A stretch of DNA of 34,329 nt from SFHK01 sp045538305 (lineage in GTDB: Bacteria > Bacillota > Clostridia > Christensenellales > Aristaeellaceae). Of this stretch, positions 16,736 to 24,268 are shown in pieces. The first letter of the stretch is position 1. Every line of letters starts with the position of its first letter. The stretch spans positions 1-34,329 of the forward strand of contig JAZSRC010000071.1 in NCBI GenBank assembly GCA_045538305.1, given 5' to 3'. Below the pieces are notes generated by a model. It saw nothing but the letters and a program-made list of their open reading frames with translations. It was not told the DNA's origin and ran no database searches. The position numbers and the translations under genes were made by a program.

Positions 16736-17987
16736 AAAATCGCGAAGAAGAATCGTCGCCACCATCATGTCCATTCTGATGTGCCTGTTTCTTGGAACGC
16801 TTGCCGTGATCTATGCCTTCAGCTATTTTGAGGTTTCCAACACGAACTTTGACATGCTGGAACGGCATGCACAGATGTATGTGTTGGCGGATCATGAAAG
16901 GAACGAACGTCTCGAAGGCTTTTCTCCGGGCCGAATGGAGCCTTTTCCGGAAAAGGCTCCTGGAGGCAAGCGTTTTAGCAGCCCGGCTTTTCAGCTTTCT
17001 ACCTTTTATTCGGTGGCAATTACCGAAAGCGGGCAGGTGCTTGCAACCGATATCGGAAATCGCGAGGTATACGATGAGGTTACTTTGGAAAGGTCAGCGG
17101 CGGATATACTGAAAGGCGGCATAAAAAAGGGCACAAAGGGCAGCCTTGCTTACCTTGTTACTCCCAAAAACGGGTATATCCTTGTGGATTTTATGGACAA
17201 CACAGTCGTTCGGGAAAGCATGACAACCCTGTTCCGCTATACGCTTCTATTTGGAAGTGTTGCGCTCGTCGCCATGTTCTTCCTTTCCTGTTATCTTGCC
17301 AAACGAATCGTCGATCCGCTTGAAACAGGCTATCTGAAGCAAAAGCAGTTTATTTCTGACGCCGGACATGAACTCAAAACGCCGGTGTCCGTAGTCAACG
17401 CCAATGCGGATATTCTGCAGCGTGTAATCGGCGAAAATCAATGGCTTGCCAATATTCAGTATGAGAGTGAGAGAATGGGCAAATTGGTCGCGCAGCTCCT
17501 GGAGCTCGCCCGTACTGAGGATGTCAAGCCGCAAATGGAATGTCTGGATTTCAGCCGGATGGTTACCGGCGACGTACTGCCGTTTGAAAGCGTTGCCTTT
17601 GAAAACGGCTTTACGCTGAATGCGCAGATCACAGACGGCGTTATGGTTCTGGGAAACGGTACCCAGCTCAGCCAGCTTGTATCCATTTTTGTAGACAACG
17701 CGATACGGCACGGACAAACAGGCAGCGAAATCCTTGTCCGCCTTACGCAGAATCGGAGCACCGCCGTTCTGTCGGTTGTCAACGCCGCAGAACCGATTGA
17801 GCCGGAAAAGATGGCGCAATTATTCGAACGCTTCTATCGTGTGGATGAAACGCGAAACAGCACGGATCACCATTATGGGCTGGGGCTTTCCATCGCAAAA
17901 GCGATTGTGGGAGCGCACCGCGGAAAGATTGATGTTCGCTGCTATAACGGGCTTGTGGAGTTTCGGGCAATCCTGTCAAAGGCCTGA
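16728..17987 (+). CDS. membrane sensor histidine kinase
   Basis: About 419 residues. Two transmembrane helices (VATIMSILMCLFLGTLAVIYAFS near the start and LLFGSVALVAMFFLSCYLA at about 170-190) bracket an extracytoplasmic sensor region of about 130 residues. The kinase core has the H box (AGHELKTPVSVV, phosphorylated histidine near residue 214), N box (FVDNAIRHGQTGSE) and G box (HYGLGLSIAKAI). A HAMP linker is short or absent. I prefer ATG 16728 over 16725 because GAGG at 16717-16720 is better spaced. It phosphorylates the regulator encoded just upstream. Confidence 0.94.
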   Translation: MFRKSRRRIVATIMSILMCLFLGTLAVIYAFSYFEVSNTNFDMLERHAQMYVLADHERNERLEGFSPGRMEPFPEKAPGGKRFSSPAFQLSTFYSVAITESGQVLATDIGNREVYDEVTLERSAADILKGGIKKGTKGSLAYLVTPKNGYILVDFMDNTVVRESMTTLFRYTLLFGSVALVAMFFLSCYLAKRIVDPLETGYLKQKQFISDAGHELKTPVSVVNANADILQRVIGENQWLANIQYESERMGKLVAQLLELARTEDVKPQMECLDFSRMVTGDVLPFESVAFENGFTLNAQITDGVMVLGNGTQLSQLVSIFVDNAIRHGQTGSEILVRLTQNRSTAVLSVVNAAEPIEPEKMAQLFERFYRVDETRNSTDHHYGLGLSIAKAIVGAHRGKIDVRCYNGLVEFRAILSKA

Positions 17988-18088
17988 TCCCTCAGGCATC
18001 CTGTCGTAAAGCTGCTTGTGCTGCCTTCAATAAATGTTCAATCTTCCGCCTCTAGAATGCTGCCATCGAAAGTGCAGGTGGCATTTTT

Positions 18089-19231
18089 ATGGCCTTTCAG
18101 ACGGTTTTCAAGCGATATGAACTGAAATACTTGCTGACTCTTGAACAAAAAGCGTTGATTCAGGCGGCTATGGCGCCCTATATGAAGCCGGATCCCTACG
18201 GCAGAACCACCATCCGAAATCTGTATTATGATACGGATGCCTATTTGCTGATTCGACGATCCCTCGAAAAGCCTGTCTATAAAGAAAAACTGCGCATCCG
18301 AAGCTACAGCCGCGCCGAGCCCGGCAGTACGGTATTTGTGGCGCTTAAGAAAAAATACAATCACATCGTGTATAAGCGCCGCATCTGTTTGCCCGAGGAA
18401 GAGGCAATGGAGTGGATTGTAGGAGAACGCCATTGCCATAGGCATACCCAGATCTCCGAGGAAGTGGACTATTTCCTCGATTACTACCAGAGCCTGCGCC
18501 CGGCAGTATTCCTGTCCTATGAGCAGGAAGCCTTCATGCTTACAAACGTATTCCGGGGTTTATTTGATACCGACCTGACGGTGGTAATCAGCGTACAAGA
18601 CTTTTTGCTTTGTATGGTTTTTTCGCTGGCGATCGGGCTGGGTATGGCGTTTGCCTACATGTACCGTACCCGCTACACCAAGAGCTTTGTTGTAACGCTG
18701 GCGCTATTGCCTGCGGTTGTATGCGTTGTTATTATGCTGGTAAATGGAAATGTAGGAACCGGCGTGGCAGTAGCGGGTGCGTTCAGCCTCGTCCGATTCC
18801 GTTCTGTACCCGGAACCGCGAAAGAAATCTGCACGCTGTTTCTGGCAATGGGCGCAGGCCTGATTGCCGGTATGGGGTATCTTGGGTTTGCCGTTTTGTT
18901 TACAGTCGTTATGTGCGCAATGTTCATACTGTACAACCGGCTGGATTTTGGCGCAAAGAAGAATTCGGTTAAGTATAAGACCTTTTCCATTACCATTCCC
19001 GAAGATCTCGATTATTCGGGTATATTTGATGATATTTTTGCAGAATATACATTGGTCCATGATCTTGCGCGCGTAAAAACTACGAATATGGGCAGCATGT
19101 TCAAGCTTACATACAATGTGACGCTGCGCGATGCTGCCAGAGAAAAGGAAATGATCGATAAAATACGCTGCCGCAACGGAAATCTTGAAATCACGGTATC
19201 CAAGCAGGAATCAATTGCAGCAGAGTTATGA
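18089..19231 (+). CDS. fusion of truncated VTC-like domain and DUF4956 membrane domain
   Basis: Residues 1-149 are the front half of a VTC domain (the polyphosphate polymerase tunnel fold): RYELKYLL, IRNLYYDT, EKLRIRSYS, VFVALKKK and the SYEQEAF strand. The rest of the VTC fold, which carries the metal-binding glutamate in the usual 'MEIK' strand and the last lysine, is missing. The arginine expected in the 'SYxR' strand also appears as Q146. From M150 on the sequence is a complete DUF4956 protein: three or four membrane helices around the conserved TRYTKSFVVTLALLPAVVCV and GAFSLVRFRSVPGTAKEI, then a soluble tail. In many Clostridia these are two separate adjacent genes. The ATG for M150 (18536) has AGGAAG before it, so DUF4956 may also be made alone. 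It lies 101 bases after the kinase gene and overlaps the frame of the lipoprotein gene leader. Confidence 0.85.
   Translation: MAFQTVFKRYELKYLLTLEQKALIQAAMAPYMKPDPYGRTTIRNLYYDTDAYLLIRRSLEKPVYKEKLRIRSYSRAEPGSTVFVALKKKYNHIVYKRRICLPEEEAMEWIVGERHCHRHTQISEEVDYFLDYYQSLRPAVFLSYEQEAFMLTNVFRGLFDTDLTVVISVQDFLLCMVFSLAIGLGMAFAYMYRTRYTKSFVVTLALLPAVVCVVIMLVNGNVGTGVAVAGAFSLVRFRSVPGTAKEICTLFLAMGAGLIAGMGYLGFAVLFTVVMCAMFILYNRLDFGAKKNSVKYKTFSITIPEDLDYSGIFDDIFAEYTLVHDLARVKTTNMGSMFKLTYNVTLRDAAREKEMIDKIRCRNGNLEITVSKQESIAAEL
18525..18538 (+). promoter_or_regulatory. internal ribosome binding site and start at the VTC-DUF4956 junction
   Basis: AGGAAG (18525-18530) lies 5 bases before ATG 18536, exactly where DUF4956 begins. 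It looks like the original translation start of a once separate DUF4956 gene. Confidence 0.5.
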
Positions 19232-19245
19232 GGAGCGGATGTGAA

Positions 19246-21123
19246 ATGAAAAAAACAATATCGCTGCTTTTGACGCTCTCACTGATCATCTGTCTGCTTA
19301 CAGGCTGCGGGGAAACAAGCAGCAGGGAAGCGGATACAGACGGCGGGAACACAGAGCAAAATGAGATCGTTCAAAATGCAGGAAGTTCGGGCGGAACGAA
19401 CGCAGAAAGCGCAAATGCGCAGCCTGTTGCTGCGAATTCGTCCAAGACGGATGAAAATATGTTTACAGATCGCGATTCGCGGATTGAATACAGCGAACGA
19501 AACAGCGTACTGATACAGATGAACGGTACATCGGCCAGCGCCAGTTCAAACAGCGTGAGGATATCCGGAACCACGATTACCATTACCGAGGAAGCCACCT
19601 ATATCCTTTCCGGTACGCTGGATGACGGCATGATTATCGTAAACGCTCCTGATTCCGCCAAGCTGCAGATTGTGCTGAACGGAGTCAGTATTACCAGTAA
19701 TAAGTCCGCTGCGCTGTATATTCTCGAAGCGGATAAGGTGTTTCTTACGCTTAATGACGGCACGGAGAACACATTGTCAAACGGCGGAACATTTACTGCT
19801 ATCGATAAAAACAATATAGACGGCGCCTTATTCTCCAAGCAGGATCTGACGATCAACGGTTTGGGCAGCCTGACGGTAACCTCCCCTGCAGGGCACGGCA
19901 TTGTCTGTAAGGACGACCTTGTAATTACAGGCGGCACCTATACGATTCATTCATCGTCCCATGGATTGGATGTAAACGACAGCGTAAGGGTTACCGGCAC
20001 AACAAACATTACCATTGACGCCGGTAAAGACGGCATTCATTGCGAAAATACGGACGATGCCGCGCTTGGCTTTGTATATTTCTCGGACGGCACGGTGAAC
20101 ATTGACGCAGAGGGCGACGGGATTTCTGCAGGCGCCTATGTGCAGATTGAAAACGGCAGCTTTGATTTGCTGGCTGGCGGTGGCAGCGTCAACGGTTCAA
20201 AAGAATCGTCCGGCTTCTATGGCGGCTTCATGGGCGGTGGCCGGAAGGGAATGCGGCCGGGCGGCCTTGAGAGCATGACAACCGCTGATGATGAAAGCAG
20301 CACCAGCATGAAAGGCATCAAGGCGGCAACCGGCATTCAGATTGCGGGAGGCAGCTTTACGATCAACTCTGCCGACGATTCCATTCATTCGGATACGTCT
20401 GCTGCAATAACCGGAGGGAGTTTTGAAATTGCTTCCGGCGACGACGCCATACATGCGGAAGAAACGCTGACGATAAAAGCGGGCGATATCAATATCAGCG
20501 AAAGCTATGAGGGACTGGAAGCGCTTCATATTGATGTGCAGGGCGGCAGCATTAAGCTGACGGCAAGCGATGACGGCCTCAACGCCGCTGGCGGAACCGA
20601 TGTAAGCGGGATGGGCGGCAGAGACGCGATGTCTGGCGGCGGCAAAGACCGAATGGGCGGCGGCCGCGGAGGAATGGGCGGCATGTCTGCCAATTCCAAT
20701 GGCAGCATAAAAATTTCCGGAGGAACGCTTTCTATCAATTCCTCCGGCGACGGAATTGACGCAAACGGAACGCTGGAGATTTCCGGCGGATATACAGTCG
20801 TCGTTGGTCCCACCCGGGGCGATACCGCAACCCTCGATTATGATAAAAGCGGTATTATTACCGGAGGAACGTTTATCGGTACCGGCGCTTCCGGTATGGC
20901 GCAAACGTTCAGCGATTCCAAACAGGGCGTAATAGCGGTCAACGCCGGCAATCAAAGTGCCGGAACCCAAATTTCCGTAACAGATCAAAATGGCAATGTC
21001 ATTCTGTCCCATTCGCCGGAGCTTTCGTTCGCGGTTGTAATTCTCAGCAGTCCGGACATAATAAAAGGCGAATCGTACACGCTTACCATAGGATCAATCT
21101 CCGGTGCGTTTAACGCAAACTGA
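19246..21123 (+). CDS. beta-helix lipoprotein, carbohydrate-binding domain family (DUF4353-like)
   Basis: A 625-residue surface lipoprotein. The signal ends in a lipobox (LLTGC), so it is lipid-anchored; a Ser/Asn-rich linker follows. The rest is a long run of right-handed beta-helix turns of the type GGSFTINSADDSIHSDTSAAITGGSFEIASGDDAIHAE, recurring about every 20-25 residues, with conserved 'DGI/DAI' turns. Two Gly/Met-rich loops (nt about 20215-20270 and 20605-20690) interrupt the helix. The family commonly sits beside VTC and DUF4956 genes, as here. I chose ATG 19246 behind AGGAG 19231-19235; an in-frame ATG at 19228 overlaps the upstream stop. The ligand is unknown; glycan or polyanion binding is inferred. 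Confidence 0.85.
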   Translation: MKKTISLLLTLSLIICLLTGCGETSSREADTDGGNTEQNEIVQNAGSSGGTNAESANAQPVAANSSKTDENMFTDRDSRIEYSERNSVLIQMNGTSASASSNSVRISGTTITITEEATYILSGTLDDGMIIVNAPDSAKLQIVLNGVSITSNKSAALYILEADKVFLTLNDGTENTLSNGGTFTAIDKNNIDGALFSKQDLTINGLGSLTVTSPAGHGIVCKDDLVITGGTYTIHSSSHGLDVNDSVRVTGTTNITIDAGKDGIHCENTDDAALGFVYFSDGTVNIDAEGDGISAGAYVQIENGSFDLLAGGGSVNGSKESSGFYGGFMGGGRKGMRPGGLESMTTADDESSTSMKGIKAATGIQIAGGSFTINSADDSIHSDTSAAITGGSFEIASGDDAIHAEETLTIKAGDINISESYEGLEALHIDVQGGSIKLTASDDGLNAAGGTDVSGMGGRDAMSGGGKDRMGGGRGGMGGMSANSNGSIKISGGTLSINSSGDGIDANGTLEISGGYTVVVGPTRGDTATLDYDKSGIITGGTFIGTGASGMAQTFSDSKQGVIAVNAGNQSAGTQISVTDQNGNVILSHSPELSFAVVILSSPDIIKGESYTLTIGSISGAFNAN

Positions 21124-21143
21124 TACACGAAACGATACTTTCC

Positions 21144-21187
21144 AAACAGACGGCAGGAAGCTATTTCTTCTCTGCCGTCTGTTTTTT
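21144..21187 (+). terminator. terminator of the two-component/VTC/DUF4956 unit
   Basis: A 13-bp perfect stem (AAACAGACGGCAG at 21144-21156 with 21172-21184) followed by a T-run. Confidence 0.9.
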
Positions 21188-21313
21188 TCGTCAGGATTTA
21201 CCGTCATGAGGGGTTATCGCAAGTACCGGCAACGAGGATATGAGCGAATAGAGCTCCAGCCATTTCCTGCCCGGCTGCTTTTTTAGTGGTTTGGCAGAAC
21301 CAGTTCCGGACAA

Positions 21314-21342
21314 TTGAAAATTTGTTGTGCCGGTGATATAAT
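21314..21342 (+). promoter_or_regulatory. promoter of the frameshifted small gene
   Basis: TTGAAA (21314-21319), 17 bases, TATAAT (21337-21342), with TGA before the -10: near consensus. Confidence 0.75.
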
Positions 21343-21379
21343 CAGTTTGCAGAACTTGAGTTTGTAGGAGTATTAGAGT

Positions 21380-21771
21380 ATGAGTATGGGGTTTGTAACG
21401 CAAGATGCTTTCCTGTTTTTTGACAGGCATCCTGCTGCCTTTCCTATATACGAAGCCTTTGTAATGAGATTATTGGAAAGACTCCCCGATACCACAACAC
21501 GTGTGCAAAAGACACAGATTACTTTTTCAAACCGCCATGTGTAGCCTGTGTTTCTTTTCAGCGTGTCAGAAAAAAAGCAGACCTGCCTGAACCATATATC
21601 GTTATCACTCTTGGGCTGTCATATCCGTTGGAATCCAACAGAGTTGCAATAAAAACGGAGCCCTATCCCGGCAGATTGACGACGCATATTGTTGCAGGAA
21701 CGGTTGACGAGATTGATGACGAACTGTTTTCATGGGTGCAGAAAGCGTATAATTTTTCAAAAAGCAAATAA
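21380..21771 (+). pseudogene. frameshifted DUF5655-like protein gene
   Basis: From ATG 21380 (AGGAG at 21366-21370) the frame reads MSMGFVTQDAFLFFDRHPAA and on to VQKTQITFSNRHV, then stops at TAG 21542-21544. Moving to the frame that starts at 21544 restores a convincing continuation: ACVSFQRVRKKADLPEPYIV, then LGLSYPLESNRVAIKTEPYP, then DEIDDELFSWVQKAYNFSKS, ending at TAA 21769-21771. Two bases stand where a three-base codon should be, so one base is missing. The whole (about 130 residues) resembles small clostridial proteins I recall as annotated DUF5655; function unknown. Promoter and ribosome site are intact, so the damage is recent or is a sequencing error. Confidence 0.8.
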
Positions 21772-21822
21772 ACACCAATATGTCGAACATTTCTTTACTC
21801 TATTTCCCTTAGAAACAATGTG

Positions 21823-23568
21823 CTATTCAACTCGGATAGAAACGTCGATGCTGCCATTTTCGTCTGGCAGGATATGTACTTCCACGGCCTCGAAGCCTGG
21901 GGCGAGGCAAAAAATGTGCTCGGGATTTGCGGCAATTCTGTCAGCCTCGACGATAACTGCTGCGCCGGGCTTCTCAATGGTCAGCTTGCCGGGCTGCTTT
22001 ATCAGGGGAGCGTCGTCCCGGGCGATCACGGGCAGAATCAGCTCAGCCTGCGGGTCGATGGTTCCGAAAATGCGCAGGCTGTCTGCGGATAGCATGTACT
22101 CGAGGCGGCAGGGAGCAGCATCCGACGGGCAATGGTTGATGTCTGCAAGGCGTGCCTGAACGGATATCCGTACGCCGCCGCTTTGTTCCTCTGCCTTCAT
22201 TTTCGCAGAATGGTCATAGAACTGAGCGAATTTTTCGCCGAGCACGACGCCCGGACAGAGCGAACGATGGGAGGTGTTACGGCGGGTGAGCTGCATGTTG
22301 TGCGATTCGAACATGCTGTAATCGGTGTTGGCGGTGGCGAAGACAGGGCCCGCCTTTTCATGCCAGAGCAGCGTAATCGCTCCGCCCGAGGCCGCGCCGC
22401 CGCGCATGTACTCAAAATCATTGACCGAGGCGGTCATACGCCAGCTGCCGGAGGCTGCGCGGACGATGCCCACATCCCGGTATTCTTTTAAGGATTCGGG
22501 ATGATCGGAGGGAATACCCGTTCGCTCAAATTCGCATATGCCCTCGTCCAAAGCCTGCGCCAGAACCTTTGCATGCTCAAAGGCGTGATGCAGGCAGGCC
22601 TCTTCACCATGGTGGAAGTTGTCGGGGCCGCCGTGGAACAGACCGTTTACCGTGCAGCGGCGGTATAGTTCAAGATTGCGCAGCGCGGCTTCTGCATACA
22701 TGGGTTCCTCCTTGCCGAGCCGGTTGAGCGCACCCTGACAGCCATCGGATGTGCGGCTGCCCCAATAAGTCCACTTGAATGTGCGGGTACCAAAGCTGTT
22801 GTCCCATGCGCCGTCGGGCAGCATGAAATCAATATGTGTGCGCCAAGCCTTCCTGGCCCTATCAAGAAGTGCAGTATCGCCGAGATGATAGGCGCATTCC
22901 AGTATCGATGGCATGGATTCTTCTATATTGTAGCCCATATCCACACAACGGAATCCATTGGCGGTGATGCGATCGATGGGCTTGCCTTCGCCATAGAGCA
23001 GGCCGTCTTCCGTCAGGCAGCCGAGGGTATATTCCAGAAGTTTTTTGGCGCGGACGCGATATTCCGAACGGTCAAAGTCGTCGGCCAGCAGCGCCATTGC
23101 GAGGCAAGTGGTGGCGATATAGTTGATATTGGTGGAATAGCCGACATCAATGTATTTGTACAGCCATCCGGCGAAGCCGCCAAGGCGCTTCATCCAGCGG
23201 GCGCGTTCGTCTTCGGTAAGCAGATGACCATGATAATGCATCGCGTTATGAAAGGCTATCGCAGTGAAGACAGTGATGCCCCGCCATTCGTGCTGGCCGT
23301 CGTTGTACATGCTGCCGTCCTCACAGAGTAAACTGGCGTTCCAGTCAAACAGATTCCGTGCAGCGATCAGATATTTCTCCTCGCCTGTGTAATCGGCGAG
23401 CGTCAGCAGAGGATATACGGCGTCGGCACAGCGGCCGTGGATGATCTGGCAGGCAGGGCAGAGCAATGCTCCGTGAAAATGCGGATGCTTCGGGTTGCCC
23501 AGCTGGTATTCCAGCAATGCGTCCATCCATTCCTTCAGCAGCGACAGATATTGTTCGCGAACAGTCAT
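21823..23568 (-). CDS. predicted alpha/alpha-barrel carbohydrate-active enzyme (lyase- or hydrolase-like)
   Basis: A cytoplasmic protein (no signal peptide) of about 581 residues. The first roughly 370 residues are helical with repeated hydrophobic and aromatic patterns (YPLLTLADYTGEEKYLIAARNLFDW, GYNIEESMPSILECAYHLGD, DNSFGTRTFKWTYWGSRTSDG), as in alpha/alpha toroid glycosidases and polysaccharide lyases. The C-terminal 200 residues are beta-rich (GGAITLLWHEKAGPVFA...YMLSADSLRIFG...), like the beta-sandwich that follows such barrels in heparinase/alginate lyase-type enzymes. I cannot assign a CAZy family or catalytic residues with certainty. ATG 23568 is preferred because GAAAGG abuts the alternative ATG 23577 too closely. 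It is a stand-alone gene. Confidence 0.6.
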   Translation of the reverse strand: MTVREQYLSLLKEWMDALLEYQLGNPKHPHFHGALLCPACQIIHGRCADAVYPLLTLADYTGEEKYLIAARNLFDWNASLLCEDGSMYNDGQHEWRGITVFTAIAFHNAMHYHGHLLTEDERARWMKRLGGFAGWLYKYIDVGYSTNINYIATTCLAMALLADDFDRSEYRVRAKKLLEYTLGCLTEDGLLYGEGKPIDRITANGFRCVDMGYNIEESMPSILECAYHLGDTALLDRARKAWRTHIDFMLPDGAWDNSFGTRTFKWTYWGSRTSDGCQGALNRLGKEEPMYAEAALRNLELYRRCTVNGLFHGGPDNFHHGEEACLHHAFEHAKVLAQALDEGICEFERTGIPSDHPESLKEYRDVGIVRAASGSWRMTASVNDFEYMRGGAASGGAITLLWHEKAGPVFATANTDYSMFESHNMQLTRRNTSHRSLCPGVVLGEKFAQFYDHSAKMKAEEQSGGVRISVQARLADINHCPSDAAPCRLEYMLSADSLRIFGTIDPQAELILPVIARDDAPLIKQPGKLTIEKPGAAVIVEADRIAANPEHIFCLAPGFEAVEVHILPDENGSIDVSIRVE

Positions 23569-23604
23569 GTCAAACATCCTTTCTTATGCAGGTTGGCTGA
23601 GTTG

Positions 23605-23633
23605 ATTGTAGCATGAACGGAGGCGAATTTCAA
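23605..23633 (-). promoter_or_regulatory. promoter of the alpha/alpha-barrel enzyme gene
   Basis: On the minus strand TTGAAA (23628-23633), a 17-base spacer, TACAAT (23605-23610), 37 bases before the start codon. Confidence 0.75.
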
Positions 23634-23935
23634 TGTCTGCTTCCGGTTCCGCCGGAGGGGCTCATCCATAATATTCGGGTGCTGTTTTGGAACACATTAT
23701 AATGGTGTGATGCGACTTCATTCTATCTGATGCCTGATGCCGGGTTTATTCTGTTTTTGCGCAGCAGATGGTTCCTGATTTACATTTGCATTCTGAAAGC
23801 AAACGGTGGAAAACAAATGCAAAAATCATCCTACAGGTATGTTAGTCGGCTATCCATAGATAAACCCTCCTTTATGAAATTTTTGACTTTCGTCATTGCA
23901 ATAAATATGCCATTTTCAAAATTCACGCATAAAGA
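23634..23935. other. intergenic stretch without recognisable gene
   Basis: About 300 bases between the enzyme promoter and the palindromic element. An open frame runs from 23730 but has no good ribosome site and continues into the hairpins, so I do not call it a gene. ACACATTATAATGGTGT near 23692-23708 is a partial palindrome over a -10-like TATAAT. Confidence 0.4.
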
Positions 23936-24201
23936 AAAGGTCCAGACCGAAGTCTGGACCTCAGATCATCAACAAACTCCAGAGAGAGGTTTGGAGAGGG
24001 AGATAACTCCCTCTCCATTTTTCATCGATTTCGGCGGCATGTACGGCGAAATCGCGCGTTTTTACAAAGCGTAGCGACTAAAAACGCTTCCCTCTTCCGA
24101 TTGCCGCCCGGAAATCCCGCAGGATTTCAGGCAATCGGCCCCTCCCATCAAAAAAGGAACTTTTTTGATGGATAGAGGTCCAGACCGAAATCTGGACCTT
24201 T
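23936..24201. repeat. 266-bp element packed with hairpins and bounded by 27-bp palindromic ends
   Basis: The left end (23936-23962) and right end (24175-24201) are near-identical 27-base units of the form GGTCCAGACCGAA(G/A)TCTGG plus flanks. Each unit is itself a palindrome, and together they are also terminal inverted repeats (AAAGGTCCAGA ... TCTGGACCTTT). Between them lie five further stems: 23993-24002 with 24007-24016 (10 bp, ATAA loop), 24026-24033 with 24047-24054, 24056-24064 with 24079-24087 (9 bp), 24099-24136 (7 bp plus an inner 7 bp), and 24145-24156 with 24160-24171 (12 bp). No ORF fits. It could be a miniature transposable element, a structured RNA or an intergenic regulatory repeat. 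It lies downstream of the rlmD-like gene. Confidence 0.75.
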
Positions 24202-24268
24202 GGCACAGGAGGTACTATCGCAAGGAATAGCAATTTGATGGACTACTTAAAGTTTGACATATTTGGTT

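Noticed and set aside
20197..21012. Minus-strand open frame across the beta-helix lipoprotein gene
   Set aside because: It mirrors the repeats of the real gene and has no ribosome site or known pattern.
23730..24074. 114-codon open frame upstream of and inside the palindromic element
   Set aside because: No good ribosome binding site, no recognisable protein pattern, and it runs into the hairpins of the 23936-24201 element.
23936..24201. CRISPR array
   Set aside because: Only two copies of the end repeat are present and the interior consists of different hairpins, not regular spacers.
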